Both the position numbers and the translations under genes were made by a program. A DNA stretch of 64,000 nucleotides from Aeromonas media (GTDB lineage: Bacteria; Pseudomonadota; Gammaproteobacteria; Enterobacterales; Aeromonadaceae), in NCBI RefSeq assembly GCF_000819985.1, contig NZ_CDBZ01000205.1, positions 1-64,000 on the forward strand. Direction: 5' to 3'. Shown piece after piece: positions 8,001 to 16,829 of the stretch (position 1 is its first letter; the number at the start of each line of letters is the position of its first letter). A model generated the notes under the pieces. That model was not told the origin of the DNA. It saw only the letters and a program-made list of their open reading frames with translations, and made no database searches.

Positions 8001-8215
8001 TCTGGCTCCTCACCGTAGGTCTTGCAGTATTTCTGCCACCCCTCTGGCTGGCTCTCCTGCACATAGGCGATCACATCTTCGGGGTAGAGGGCTCTCTCTT
8101 TGTCATAGTGGGCGGACTCCCCCACCAGCCAACCGGAGGCGGCCAATTGCTCGATGATATGGTCCTGAAATGCCTTCTCCCGAGCCCTATTTTCCAAACT
8201 GAGGTCCAGGCTCAT
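5033..8215 (-). CDS. hsdR: Type I restriction enzyme, R (endonuclease/translocase) subunit
   Basis: A 1060-residue HsdR, the usual size. The N-terminal nuclease domain shows the PD-(D/E)xK pattern (D147, then E161-L-K163). The SF2 translocase follows: Walker A GSGKS at 321-325, DEAH at 433-436 and the FTATP motif after it. The C-terminal helical region binds the MTase core. It cuts DNA lacking the island's methylation pattern after ATP-driven translocation. Its ATG overlaps the stop of the HEPN gene (ATGA, 8212-8215), so it is the distal gene of the hsdM-hsdS-MNT-HEPN-hsdR operon. The reading frame is intact. Confidence 0.95.
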   Translation of the reverse strand: MSLDLSLENRAREKAFQDHIIEQLAASGWLVGESAHYDKERALYPEDVIAYVQESQPEGWQKYCKTYGEEPERHLLNAVARSLESDERGTLWLLRHQVEDRGHRLAVATFKPDHDLNPELVERYAKNRLRVVPELVYSPHGYEGRLDLTLFLNGIPVATLELKSCFKQSLENAKQQYRFDRPLVTAGKREPLLAFRRGALVHFAVNQFEVAMTTRLAGADTFFLPFNRGTAKGGAGNDQPETGYASEYLWQEIFAPETFLNILGRYLHLQVKHEEDALGRLKKKETMIFPRYHQWKVVETLLATLSQEGSGQKYLIQHSAGSGKSNSIAWLTHQLASLRCDGDKLFNSVIVVTDRTVLDSQLQETIAQFDHASGVISRINREEGDGSKSAQLAEALTSGTPIIIVTIQTFPHVLKAIQESSSLKASRFAVVADEAHSSQTGKTARQLREVLMAEQLNDEEELSAEDVMNLTLAARGGSQNISYFAFTATPKAKTLELFGRPPKPHLPISDENKPEPFHVYTMRQAIEEGFILDVLRNYTNYKLAYKLAMDSEAADAEVDSKKAKRKLSQWVRLHPHNIGQKVQVIVEHFRQHVAPLLAGQAKAMVVTSSRMEAVRYKLAFDKYVKEQGYPAIRAMVAFSGDIEDEGLTWNERNMNPELKGRDMRKAFDTADYQVMLVANKFQTGFDQPKLCAMYVDKRLTGVDCIQTLSRLNRTYPGKESTYVLDFVNDPQDVLEEFQKYYETATLDSVSDPNLIYDLFHKLKGEGIFTWPEVVAFTDAYFDPKRGADAFLRHAVPARDRFAKRYRLAIEAIRECRTQLKWLMEQGGSGSDQVNAERRLKEAGEARSVLELFKKNLNGYVRFYEFVSQITPFDDYDMERLCVFARHLLPLLREEVLDEEQVDLSSVMLSHYHLKAKRTQDLQLKENAAGYGLEGIASLGSAKPKEEKKDFLSELLARMNDLFGLEVTDGDKLDWVQGMVTKLSENGPLMEQVRNNPRESILHGDFPNAVDEAVIGRMETQQGMSLTYLSHPDKARALQNMLLDLLLEGLAGHQSLRTQSQ

Positions 8216-8601
8216 GGCTGATCCTCTCGGGCCAGCAGTACCTGATAAAGCGACTGCATCGCCGCCAGATGCCCCGGCAGACGGCTATAGATCTCGACCG
8301 CAAGAGCTTCCTTGTAGGTATGCGAGGTCAGGTTGCGATCTTTGAGCATCGACAACCAGACCGTCTCATCGGCCAGCCAGTGGGCCGCATAGGCTTGGCT
8401 CATGCACTCACGGGGGGTATTGGCCTCAATCCCTTCCGCCGCCAGCGCCTTTTTCAGGGTCTTCCAGGTCAGTTCGATACAGAACTCGAAGCGTTGGATG
8501 CTGGCATCGACCACCAGCGGTTGGCTCGCGTCATAGCTCAGGGATTCGGCGAGGCGTTTGAGGGCGTTGCCAAGGGCAACCAGATTCAGATCCAGACTCA
8601 T
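8212..8601 (-). CDS. HEPN-domain protein, HI0074 family (nucleotidyltransferase substrate-binding partner)
   Basis: A 129-residue all-helical protein of the HI0074 family: IQRFEFCIELTWKTLK near residue 36 and a C-terminal DRNLTSHTY. The latter contains the R-x4-H motif (R89, H94) typical of HEPN RNases and HepT-like toxins. Members pair with a minimal nucleotidyltransferase, which is encoded immediately upstream. In known HepT/MntA systems the nucleotidyltransferase neutralises the HEPN toxin by AMPylation; whether this subfamily does so is not certain. It lies inside the hsd operon, overlapping hsdR by ATGA. Confidence 0.85.
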   Translation of the reverse strand: MSLDLNLVALGNALKRLAESLSYDASQPLVVDASIQRFEFCIELTWKTLKKALAAEGIEANTPRECMSQAYAAHWLADETVWLSMLKDRNLTSHTYKEALAVEIYSRLPGHLAAMQSLYQVLLAREDQP

Positions 8602-8610
8602 AACACATCC

Positions 8611-8919
8611 TTAAGGCGTCATTCGACGGTAGAGCGGCACCCTGTCACACAGGATGGCCTGATACAGCGGGCTCTGGGGCGACTCCTCATCGAGTCGCAC
8701 ACAATCGATAGGGAGCAGGGTATCGGCCTCATCGATGATCGCCAACACCTGCTGCCATTGCGCCTCGCAGGCACCGGGGCACTCGATGGCGAGATCGATA
8801 TCGGAACGCTCACGGTGATCGCCACGGGCCCGTGAACCAAACAGCCAGATCGCCTCGACAAACGGTAAGGCTGCCAGTTGGCTGACAAAGTCGTAGCACG
8901 CCAGCCCCGTTAGCGTCAT
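8611..8919 (-). CDS. Minimal nucleotidyltransferase (MNT), HI0073/MntA-like
   Basis: A 102-residue nucleotidyltransferase with the pol-beta signature GS-x10-D-x-D (G28-S29, D40, D42) within FGSRARGDHRERSDIDLAI. The start at 8919 overlaps the hsdS stop as ATGA; the GRM extension further upstream is hsdS coding sequence. It precedes the HEPN partner by 9 bp. In the MNT-HEPN pairs studied, this protein is the antitoxin that modifies the HEPN toxin. Its position between hsdS and hsdR ties its expression to the restriction system. Confidence 0.88.
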   Translation of the reverse strand: MTLTGLACYDFVSQLAALPFVEAIWLFGSRARGDHRERSDIDLAIECPGACEAQWQQVLAIIDEADTLLPIDCVRLDEESPQSPLYQAILCDRVPLYRRMTP

Positions 8920-10271
8920 GCGGCCACCTCTTCGGCAGGCGGCGTCCAACCACGCAGATCGATCTTGCCGGTCACTGCGGCGGAAATCAGGGCGGTGCGG
9001 CGTTCTTGCATCAAACTGATAGCTTGGAAGGCTTTTGATTCAAGTTCTGAATAATGAGCCAACGTCGTTTCAAGATATCCACTAATTGCATCTTGTTCAT
9101 ATAAACTTGGGAAAACCCCAAATACTTTAAGTAGATTTTGAATTGAAAGACGTCTTAAAGCAGCCCCTTTAACAAAGCTCTCTACTTGCTCCTTTGTAGC
9201 ACAACTTTGAAGCAAGAAATTAAGGAAAGATGGACGAACCACACTTCGATTTGGTCGTATTATTATCAGCGAAGACGCAACCACAAACGAGATACCATCG
9301 GGAGTAACTGCTGTTTGCCCAATTGTTCCATCCTTGCTAAATAAAATATCCCCTGCAAATGGCTGACAACCAGACTTTACTAGATGCTGATAGCTTTCAG
9401 ATGAAGTCAGCAACGCTCGTTCGAATTCAATTACTCCATCTTTAATATCTTTTATTGAAACAAATAATTCTTGCCCCCCCTCTGTTTCAGGTGAAGTATG
9501 GGCACCATCCGTAATATCATCACACTTATACTTTATTAAACATACATCCCAATGCTCCGGCACTTGGCCGAGCCACTCAATGCCGGAGTTTTTCATGGGG
9601 GCATTGGGGTTGAGGCCCTTGGTGACGGCGTGGGAGATCACCGCCTGCCGCTTTTCTTTAAGCAGTTCGATCAGCCGCTGCTGCTGGGCAATCAGCCGAT
9701 CAATCCGGGCAGTTTCGTAGTCGAGGAAGGCCACTATGTTGGAAAGTTCCTCGCCTTGAGGCAAGGCAAATATTGTCTTCTTTATATCCTCAAGTGAGAG
9801 GTGCTTAACTGTTGTGTAATAAGTTAAGTCGTTTACCACTTTGAGACTAAAGGGAAGCGTATAGAATAACAATGTCGTTAATTCATCCGAGTAAGTTCGA
9901 ACACATGCGACTCGTTGATTTAGAGCTGCTTTGCCCCCTTTCCATCGAGCAACATTGAACTCACCATCCATCCCAATCAGCACATCATTATTTTCAACAA
10001 TAGCTTCTTGCGGTACATCACCGTCAAAATAAACTGCCGTAAGCTCAGTGTTAATATCACGAATTCTTATCAATGGTACACCAACGTCAGGACTAAATCT
10101 CTGAGAATCAAAAGGATATCCCCCAAAGACAACGGCAACATCTTTAACCCGAGAAAGTACCCAATGCTCTGGCACATCCCCCAACCACTCCACTCCGGAA
10201 TCCTTATATTCAGGATAGGGTTGATATTTTCCTGTCAGCCCTTGCTGAGCAGCAGCAACAACTTCACTCAT
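8916..10271 (-). CDS. hsdS: Type I restriction enzyme, specificity subunit
   Basis: A 451-residue HsdS with two target recognition domains. Each TRD half opens with the typical SGVEWLG-x2-PEHW or SGIEWLG-x2-PEHW motif (near residues 27 and 230), and each ends in a conserved helical region ([21 protein letters not shown] and the C-terminal [18 protein letters not shown]). The DNA for both TRDs is clearly AT-rich (about 9020-9550 and 9760-10170), while the conserved spacers are GC-rich like hsdM and hsdR. This points to TRD exchange. It overlaps hsdM and the MNT gene by ATGA. The recognition sequence cannot be predicted by eye. Confidence 0.95.
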   Translation of the reverse strand: MSEVVAAAQQGLTGKYQPYPEYKDSGVEWLGDVPEHWVLSRVKDVAVVFGGYPFDSQRFSPDVGVPLIRIRDINTELTAVYFDGDVPQEAIVENNDVLIGMDGEFNVARWKGGKAALNQRVACVRTYSDELTTLLFYTLPFSLKVVNDLTYYTTVKHLSLEDIKKTIFALPQGEELSNIVAFLDYETARIDRLIAQQQRLIELLKEKRQAVISHAVTKGLNPNAPMKNSGIEWLGQVPEHWDVCLIKYKCDDITDGAHTSPETEGGQELFVSIKDIKDGVIEFERALLTSSESYQHLVKSGCQPFAGDILFSKDGTIGQTAVTPDGISFVVASSLIIIRPNRSVVRPSFLNFLLQSCATKEQVESFVKGAALRRLSIQNLLKVFGVFPSLYEQDAISGYLETTLAHYSELESKAFQAISLMQERRTALISAAVTGKIDLRGWTPPAEEVAA

Positions 10272-12229
10272 GAATGGACCTCCGCCAGCAGTTGCATGAT
10301 CTCCTTGGCGACCGCATCGAGATCGGCATCGATAGCTGCCAAGTCGCGGGGCGGCTGGTACTGGTAGAAGTGGCGGTTAAAGGGGATCTCGTAGCCCACG
10401 ATGCCCACCTGACCATCGAGTGGATCGGTCTTGCTGGTGTCGATCCAGGCATCCGGCACATGGGGCAGTACCTCGCGCTTGAGATAGTCATGGATATCCT
10501 CCCCCAGCGGCACATTTTCGTTATCCCGCAGATCCGCATTAGCCTCCTGCTCGCCCTTGGTTTTACACACTTCGGCGGCGTCGTCCTGCTCACCCAGATG
10601 GCTCACCAACAGCTTAAAGGCCGGGGCTGGCAGCTTGACCTCCCCCAGCAACTTGGTCAGCTGCTTTTTGAATTTGTCGCGAGAGAGCAACTTGGCCTCA
10701 GCGAACTGGCCCAAGGCAGTCAGGATGGCAGACTGCAGGGTGCCATCAAGCTTGACCCATCCCTTGTCGGCGGTGAGACTGGCGAGCCGCTCGGCATCCT
10801 GTGGGTAGAACGCCAGTTTCAGCGGCCGCTCCACTGTGATACGGCGATAACCGAAGGCGGTGGTGGGGAAGATCTTGGCGATCGGGCTCGCCTCGAAACG
10901 GCTGGCGAGACGCACTACTTCCTCGATGGCCTCGTCGCTCAATTGCTTACGCTTGGAGCCCAACGACTTACGCATTGGGCTGTGCATGTCGCTGGCGTTG
11001 ATCAGCAGCACCTTGCCCTTACGCTCGGTCGGTTTGTGGTTCGACAGCACCCAGATATAGGTGGCGATACCGGTGTTGTAGAACATGTCGGTGGGCAGGG
11101 CCACCAGGGTATCGAGCAGGTCGTGCTCGAGGATGTAGCGGCGGATCTCGCTCTCGCCGCTACCTGCCCCACCGGTAAAGAGCGGGGAGCCGTTGAGGAT
11201 GATGCCGATACGAGCACCCTCCGGCTTCATCTTGGCGATAAGATGTTGCAGGAACAAGAGTGAGCCGTCAGAGACACGGGGCAGACCCGCCCCGAAGCGG
11301 CCGCTGTGGCCCTTTAGCAGGTGTTCGTCCCTTACTTGCTTCTCGACCTTCTTCCAGTCCACCCCGAATGGTGGGTTGGAGAGGCAGTAGTCGAACTTCT
11401 CCTGCGGTAACTGATCATCGGAGAGGGTGTTGCCGAGCTTGATGTTGCTGATATCCTGCCCCTTGATCAGCATGTCGGCCTTGCAGATGGCAAACGACTC
11501 GGGGTTGAGCTCTTGCCCAAAGGTGGCAAGTCGTGCCGCCGGGTTCAGCTCGTGCAGATACTCCATGCCGCAGGAGAGGAAGCCGCCGGTGCCAGCGGTG
11601 GGATCATAGATGGTTCGCACCACGCCCGCGGTGGTCAGAGCCTCGTCATCGGCCGCAAACACCAGCGAGGTGGTGAGCCTCACGATATCACGGGGGGTGA
11701 AGTGCTCACCGGCGGTCTCGTTAGAGCTTTCGGCAAACTTGCGGATCAGCTCCTCGAACACCAGACCCATGTGGTAGTTATCGACGGTCTCGGGGGAGAG
11801 ATCGACGTTGGCGAAGTTGCGAACCACCTTGTAGAGGAGATCGGCATCTTCCAGCAGATCGATGCTGGCGGCGAAGTTGAAGTGCTCGAACACCTCGAAT
11901 GCCTCACGGGAAAAGCCCCGCACATAGGCATCCAGGTTGTCACCAATCTGCTTCTCGCCAAGGTTGTCGAGGGTGAGCTTAGCGGTGTTGTAGAAGCTCT
12001 GCCCGGCGGCATTGAGCAGCAGCTTATGGCGGGCCAGCTCGGGCATGGCCTTGGTGCTCTCGGCGGTGGCCAACACTTTTTCACGGGTAGGGGCCAGCAC
12101 GCACTCAAGACGACGCAGGACGGTGAAGGGCAGGATGATGCGGCCATACTGGGACTGTTTGAAATCACCTCGCAGGAGGTCAGCCACCGACCAGATAAGG
12201 TTGGCAAGGGATGAGATATTGGTAGTCAT
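10268..12229 (-). CDS. hsdM: Type I restriction enzyme, N6-adenine methyltransferase subunit
   Basis: A 653-residue HsdM. The N-terminal helical domain ([15 protein letters not shown]) is followed by the SAM-binding motif DPTAGTGG at 209-216 and the catalytic NPPFG at 285-289. With HsdS it methylates adenine in both half-sites, protecting host DNA. I chose ATG 12229, which matches the family N-terminus; upstream in-frame codons lie in the repeat region. The ribosome site (ACGGGGTTTCC) is weak. It is the first gene of the operon, and its stop overlaps hsdS by ATGA. Confidence 0.94.
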   Translation of the reverse strand: MTTNISSLANLIWSVADLLRGDFKQSQYGRIILPFTVLRRLECVLAPTREKVLATAESTKAMPELARHKLLLNAAGQSFYNTAKLTLDNLGEKQIGDNLDAYVRGFSREAFEVFEHFNFAASIDLLEDADLLYKVVRNFANVDLSPETVDNYHMGLVFEELIRKFAESSNETAGEHFTPRDIVRLTTSLVFAADDEALTTAGVVRTIYDPTAGTGGFLSCGMEYLHELNPAARLATFGQELNPESFAICKADMLIKGQDISNIKLGNTLSDDQLPQEKFDYCLSNPPFGVDWKKVEKQVRDEHLLKGHSGRFGAGLPRVSDGSLLFLQHLIAKMKPEGARIGIILNGSPLFTGGAGSGESEIRRYILEHDLLDTLVALPTDMFYNTGIATYIWVLSNHKPTERKGKVLLINASDMHSPMRKSLGSKRKQLSDEAIEEVVRLASRFEASPIAKIFPTTAFGYRRITVERPLKLAFYPQDAERLASLTADKGWVKLDGTLQSAILTALGQFAEAKLLSRDKFKKQLTKLLGEVKLPAPAFKLLVSHLGEQDDAAEVCKTKGEQEANADLRDNENVPLGEDIHDYLKREVLPHVPDAWIDTSKTDPLDGQVGIVGYEIPFNRHFYQYQPPRDLAAIDADLDAVAKEIMQLLAEVHS

Positions 12230-12819
12230 GGAAACCCCGTGGGACGCTCGAAATAGCGTGATCCTATCACAGCATCTGGCCTCCAGTCGTGGCCTCGGTG
12301 CTGGCTGTGAAAATCTGCCGTTTTTGATTTTCCCGTTTGGCCCGCCAACAAGGGCAAAGGGGCCAATTAGGGTGCTCAATCTGCCGAAATTTCAGCATTT
12401 TATAGAACTTTTTCTGTATGAGACTTCGTAGAAAAAGTTCTTAAATCTGCCAAAATTTCAGCAGTTCGGCAGACCTCATATCCCACCTGTTTGGCTGGGC
12501 CGGATGGAGGCTATCGACTTAGCAAGGGATGTCACTACATCACCTGTTGTCAATCATTAGAATATTTCATGAATAGCCGTTTTTGCGTTGTTCACAACGA
12601 AAACTCGAAATGGGACCTTGGGGAGGAAAAAAGAGGGGTTGTATTGCTTCTGCCGATCCGTATAGTCGGGGTTGTCGGCGGGCAGACGCCCCCGCACATC
12701 GCACCTTGGCTCACGCCATAAGCCCTCGGGGGGCGCCAATTACCCGACCTGATTACCGCCGCTTGGAACGCACTCAACCTGATTTTAGTTCCAGCTACGG
12801 TCATCGAAGGAGAGACTCC
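12230..12819. promoter_or_regulatory. Divergent regulatory region between hsdM and the primase
   Basis: This 590-bp region without a supported gene separates leftward hsdM from the rightward primase. It contains repeat copy 2 (12378-12477) and a small palindrome CGTTGT-TC-ACAACG at 12586-12599 that could be an operator. Promoters for the whole hsd operon and for the primase must lie here; I could not assign them confidently. Sequence at 12310-12365 resembles 15505-15555 next to repeat copy 3. Confidence 0.5.
12378..12477. repeat. 100-bp structured repeat, copy 2
   Basis: Nearly identical to copy 1, with the same 12-bp inverted arms AGAACTTTTTCT/AGAAAAAGTTCT and outer CTGCCGA-like arms. It lies between hsdM and the primase, so copies 1 and 2 bracket the whole restriction operon. 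Confidence 0.85.
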
Positions 12820-15477
12820 ATGTCTCAAACACAACAAGTTGACCTTGAATTTGCCCTGGCCGATGCAGGCCACTCTCTGAATATCGACTTTGCTGCTGTC
12901 AAAGAGCAGTTCCCTATTATGGATGTCGCCTCGGCCCTGACCGGGCAAGACGTCAAGAAAGTCGGCTCCAACACCTATCGACTGGATGATGCCAGTTGCC
13001 CACTGTGCGGCCATAATGATTGCTTCACCCTCTACCCTGACGACGATAGGTTTAAGTGCTTTAGCTGTGATGAACATGGGGATGTGCTCGATCTAGTCGT
13101 CAAGTGCGACAAAGCCCGTAGCCCTGCTGATGCAGCCCGCTTGCTCCTGCTGGGCGAGCTGTCAGTCGCCCCGACCATTCGCAAGGTGGTGAAGCTGGAG
13201 CAACCGATCTACACGGCCCCACCTGCTCGCCTGCAAGAGCTCTTCAAGCTCGCCGCCAACCACTATCAGGCTCGCCTAGATTTAGACGAACTGATGGAGC
13301 GGCGTGGCCACTCTGAGGAGGTGCTGGTGGGGCTGGATATCGGCTTCTCAGGTGGCCTGAACAAGGCACTTAAGGATGCAGGATTCAGCCAAGAGGAGCG
13401 ACTGGCCTCCGGTCTGGTCAAGCTTCGCAACAATGCCCCAGATCTGCTTCGTGACTTCTTCCCGAGCGGTGTCTATGTGTTCCCGCACTTCGACCGCAAC
13501 GGACAAGTCAGCCGCTTCACTTTCAAGGACCCAAACAAGCAGTATCAGTTCCAGTTGCCGAGCCAGCACTGGCTTAACGGGGTGCAGTTCTACGGAGAAG
13601 AGAGCCTGAATGCCCCCGGCCCTGTCGCCCTGGTAGAGGGGGAAAATGACCGCCTGTCGCTGGTGGATGCAGGTTGGCCGGGCCCTGTGCTGGCCACCAT
13701 CGGGACACTGTCACAGACACAGTTAGAGTGGCTGGGGCGTGAGCTGGCTGACAGTGATGTTGTCACCTTCTTCGACACTGATGACGCGGGCGACAAGTAC
13801 CGCTCAAAGGTGGCCCAACTCGGTCTCAAACTGACCCAAGTAAAGCTGCCGGATAGCGTCAAGGACATCGACGAATACTTGCATGGCGACAACCCCTTGC
13901 CTCTGACCGAGCTGGTGGCGGCATTCACCCTAGTTGAGCCTGTGGCCGAAGCCGAAGCCGAAGCCGAAGCCGAAGCCGAAGCCGAAGCCGAAGCCGTTCA
14001 GGACGATGATCAGCAGCCGGAAGTAGTCAAGGTCATGCCACGTACTGCCATCTTTGAAAACGAGCTCAACGATTCAGCCAACGCTGAACGGTTCGTGCAG
14101 ATGCACGGGCATAACCTGAAGTTCGTCCCTGAGTTAGGTGGCTTCATCCACTTCGATGGTACGCACTGGACCCAGAATGACTTGACGCCCATGATCCTTG
14201 CTCAAACCGTGGGCAAAGAGATCCAGGAAATCGGACAGATGTTGATCAAGCAGGCGTGCAAGAAAGAGGAGCTGTCTTGGGCCTATGCAGTACTCAGACA
14301 CGGCTCAAGCAGCCTTAACCGAGCAGGCATTCAGAACATGCTGGAGCTGGCCAAGCCGATGATGACGGCAAGACTGCACGAGCTGAACGCCAATCCGATG
14401 CTGTTGGGCACGGCGAACGGTGTCATCGACCTGAAGTCGGGTCGCCTGTTGGCACCGAGACGGGCATTCATGATGACCCACCATAGCCCAGTGGCCTATG
14501 ACCCGACCGCCACCTGCCCACGATGGGAGCAGTTCATCGACGAGATCTGCTGTGGTAATGCCGAGTACGCTGCCTTCCTGCAACGTTGTGTGGGCTACTG
14601 GATCACCGGCCGTACCGACGAACAGCTCCTGTTCTTCCTCCACGGGGGCGGCTGCAACGGCAAGAGTACCTTCATGTCGGTCATTCAGCAGCTGCTGGGA
14701 GAGTTCAGTCGGCAGATCAACAGTAACGTCTTGCTGTTCAACCGCAACGGCAATACCGGTCCGAATCCATCACTGACCAAGCTGGTGGATGCACGTCTGG
14801 TGGTCGCCAACGAGCTGCCAGAGGGGGCCCGTATGGATGAGAACTTGGTGAAGGCCATGACGGGGGATGACGTGATTGTCGCTCGTGCTCCCTACGCCAA
14901 GAAGGAGATGGAGTTCCGCCCATCCTTCTCTCTGGTGATGGTGGGTAACCACAAGCCCGAGATCCGCGATACCAGCAATGGCATGTGGCGTCGGATGCTG
15001 ATGCTGCCCTTCAATGCCTCCTTCACGAAGGAACAGCTGGACCCAATGCTGATGGAGAAGCTGCGGGCCGAGATGCCCGGCATTCTGAATTGGGCCATCC
15101 AGGGCTGCCAGATGTGGCAAGAGCAGAGGCTCAAGGCATCGATTCCTGCTCGTCTCAAGCAGGATGTCGAGACCTACCGTGCCGAGTCAGATATGGTTGG
15201 CTGCTTCCTTGAAGAGTGCACCCAGGCCAGAGCAGGGGCCAAAGTGCCCATGAGCGAGGTCTATGCGGCCTACAGCCGCTGGGCACAGCAGAACGGTGAA
15301 TGGGCCATGAAGAAACATGCCCTCAAGAAGAAGCTGTTAGAAAAGGGCTATCTGATCCCCCGCTATAACAGCAAGGACACCATCATCGGGTTGACCCTGC
15401 TCGATAGCGAGATGGCGGACATGACGGTCTCAACCCACCGGGAGCAGCCGGAGCCAGGAGCGAACTACACTGTGTGA
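12820..15477 (+). CDS. P4-family DNA primase-helicase
   Basis: An 885-residue replication protein. A CHC2-like zinc finger at C60-C63 and C80-C83 is followed by a TOPRIM-like region (VEGEND near 270 and FFDTDDAGDKY near 310), an (Ala-Glu)8 linker at about 376-392 encoded by eight GCCGAA units, a D5_N-like region, and an SF3 helicase with Walker A GGGCNGKST near 609-617 and a VGNHKP motif later. This is the layout of phage/satellite P4 alpha-type primases, which replicate plasmids, prophages and satellites. ATG 12820 has AAGGAG 8 nt upstream; the in-frame extension to 12583 is not protein-like. It suggests the excised island can replicate. Confidence 0.92.
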   Translation: MSQTQQVDLEFALADAGHSLNIDFAAVKEQFPIMDVASALTGQDVKKVGSNTYRLDDASCPLCGHNDCFTLYPDDDRFKCFSCDEHGDVLDLVVKCDKARSPADAARLLLLGELSVAPTIRKVVKLEQPIYTAPPARLQELFKLAANHYQARLDLDELMERRGHSEEVLVGLDIGFSGGLNKALKDAGFSQEERLASGLVKLRNNAPDLLRDFFPSGVYVFPHFDRNGQVSRFTFKDPNKQYQFQLPSQHWLNGVQFYGEESLNAPGPVALVEGENDRLSLVDAGWPGPVLATIGTLSQTQLEWLGRELADSDVVTFFDTDDAGDKYRSKVAQLGLKLTQVKLPDSVKDIDEYLHGDNPLPLTELVAAFTLVEPVAEAEAEAEAEAEAEAEAVQDDDQQPEVVKVMPRTAIFENELNDSANAERFVQMHGHNLKFVPELGGFIHFDGTHWTQNDLTPMILAQTVGKEIQEIGQMLIKQACKKEELSWAYAVLRHGSSSLNRAGIQNMLELAKPMMTARLHELNANPMLLGTANGVIDLKSGRLLAPRRAFMMTHHSPVAYDPTATCPRWEQFIDEICCGNAEYAAFLQRCVGYWITGRTDEQLLFFLHGGGCNGKSTFMSVIQQLLGEFSRQINSNVLLFNRNGNTGPNPSLTKLVDARLVVANELPEGARMDENLVKAMTGDDVIVARAPYAKKEMEFRPSFSLVMVGNHKPEIRDTSNGMWRRMLMLPFNASFTKEQLDPMLMEKLRAEMPGILNWAIQGCQMWQEQRLKASIPARLKQDVETYRAESDMVGCFLEECTQARAGAKVPMSEVYAAYSRWAQQNGEWAMKKHALKKKLLEKGYLIPRYNSKDTIIGLTLLDSEMADMTVSTHREQPEPGANYTV
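13945..13995 (+). repeat. GCCGAA hexanucleotide tandem repeat (8 units)
   Basis: Eight perfect GCCGAA units followed by GCC, in frame within the primase gene and coding for alternating Ala-Glu. The tract joins the primase half to the D5/helicase half. Such perfect tracts are prone to slipped-strand length change; each unit adds or removes two residues without a frameshift. Confidence 0.9.
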
Positions 15478-15484
15478 CGAATGG

Positions 15485-15513
15485 GGGGCCTGCGGGCCCC
15501 TCTGCTGTTTTTG
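15485..15513 (+). terminator. Probable primase terminator
   Basis: GGGGCC-TGCG-GGCCCC stem at 15485-15500 followed by TCTGCTGTTTTT, 8 bp after the primase stop. The U-tract is displaced by a few bases. Confidence 0.5.
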
Positions 15514-15564
15514 ATTTCCCCGTTTTGCCCGCCAACAAAGGCAAAGGGCACAAAACGAGCAGTC

Positions 15565-15662
15565 AATCTGCTGAAAATTCAGCATTTTATAGAACTTTTC
15601 CTGTATGAGGCTTCGTAGAAAAAGTTCTTAAAAATGCCAAAATTTCAGCATCTCGGCAGACC
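15565..15662. repeat. 100-bp structured repeat, copy 3
   Basis: A third, slightly diverged copy between the primase and the integrase. The left inner arm has one change (AGAACTTTTCCT) while the right arm is unchanged. Homology to copy 2 extends upstream for about 55 bp (TTTTTGATTT...CCCGCCAACAA). Confidence 0.8.
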
Positions 15663-15673
15663 CACCCTTCCCA

Positions 15674-16813
15674 TTATCCGGCATCAGCAAAGGATGAGAG
15701 AGCCGCCTCTATCACCTCATGGAGCTTATCCAGCGAGACATCCCCTCCGTATCGGTCATAGCTGATCGCCCCGTTGGTGTGACCCAAGATCGCCGCCGCA
15801 TACTGCAATGGCACACCGTGATCTTTGAGGGCTGTCCCCACGGTATGCCGCAGGCTGTGGAAATCCTTGTCGACGGGGCGATGGCGGCTAAACCACTGCA
15901 CCCACAGGTGGCTGTATCCATCCTGGCGATGTGGCAGTTCAGGGAAGAGTCGCCCTCCTGCTCGCCCCTTCACAAACTCGATGAAACCGCTCTGGAGCAG
16001 ATACCGATGGAGAGGAACAAGGCGTGCACTGTTGGCCGTCTTGAGTTTCTGGTCTGGCCGTCCACTGCGAATATTCAGGCACCATATACCGTCAACCTGT
16101 TGCACATCATCGGCATAGAGCTGGCAGATCTCGTTGGCTCGAGCCCCGGTGAACAGCCCCAGCAGAGCAATCCACCTGCGGTGGGGCTCCTGCTGCTTAG
16201 TCCACCCGATAAACTTGCGACGTTCTTCCGCTGTGTACCCACTTCGTGAGTTCACCTCCTTGGCTCGCTGCAGCTTCAATCCGGCGAAGTGGTTGATGAC
16301 CCCATCCTGATGGTTAGCCAGCCAGTTAAACAGCAGGGAGAGCTTCTGGAGATACTTGTTGATGGTGGTCGGACTCTTGCCGGAGTTCAGCAGGCCCTCC
16401 TTGAACTTGACCACATCAGCCTTGCTATAGCCTGCCGCTGGCTTGTCGCCGAGTGCCTCGATAAAGGAGCCAATGTAGTTCTTCTGGTTACTGAGCTCTT
16501 TCGGTGCCCAGGAGAGGGCCTTCTCTTTCAGATAGCGGTCACACGAGACCGACAGCAGCGGAGCAAGCGGTTTGGCCGCCGGAGTCATCGGCTGGGCTAC
16601 TGATTGCTCATGTGGGGCAACATTGACGTCTGCAGGCAACTGAATGGGCTTGGGTCTGGAACGCACACAGGCAAGCAGCTTCGCAACAGCTGCACGGGCC
16701 GTCAGCTTGTCTCGGGTATGCAGGGATTTTTTGATCTCTTTACGACGACCACAGGGGAGCGTGGTGACTTTCCGGTAATACCAGATGCCGTGGGGACTGA
16801 GCCAGAGATTCAT
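15674..16813 (-). CDS. Tyrosine recombinase/integrase targeting ffs
   Basis: A 379-residue integrase. The N-terminus (MNLWLSPHGIWYYRKVTTLP) resembles the short domain often found before phage-type integrases. A SAM-like core-binding region (about 95-175) precedes the catalytic domain, with R225 in FTGARANE, H319-x2-R322 in FHSLRH, H345 in LGHT and the nucleophile Tyr355 in YDRYGG. The start at 16813 has AAGGAG 7 nt upstream. It lies 77 bp downstream of ffs on the same strand with no evident terminator, next to the right attachment repeat. All catalytic residues are present, so it should be active. Confidence 0.95.
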   Translation of the reverse strand: MNLWLSPHGIWYYRKVTTLPCGRRKEIKKSLHTRDKLTARAAVAKLLACVRSRPKPIQLPADVNVAPHEQSVAQPMTPAAKPLAPLLSVSCDRYLKEKALSWAPKELSNQKNYIGSFIEALGDKPAAGYSKADVVKFKEGLLNSGKSPTTINKYLQKLSLLFNWLANHQDGVINHFAGLKLQRAKEVNSRSGYTAEERRKFIGWTKQQEPHRRWIALLGLFTGARANEICQLYADDVQQVDGIWCLNIRSGRPDQKLKTANSARLVPLHRYLLQSGFIEFVKGRAGGRLFPELPHRQDGYSHLWVQWFSRHRPVDKDFHSLRHTVGTALKDHGVPLQYAAAILGHTNGAISYDRYGGDVSLDKLHEVIEAALSSFADAG

Positions 16814-16829
16814 CGATGAGCTCCTTGTC

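Noticed and set aside
12583..12819. N-terminal extension of the primase frame
   Set aside because: Its composition is unlike protein, and ATG 12820 has a strong ribosome site.
13945..13995. CRISPR-like repeat array
   Set aside because: It is a contiguous 6-bp tandem repeat within a coding sequence, without spacers. No CRISPR array or cas gene was seen in the window.
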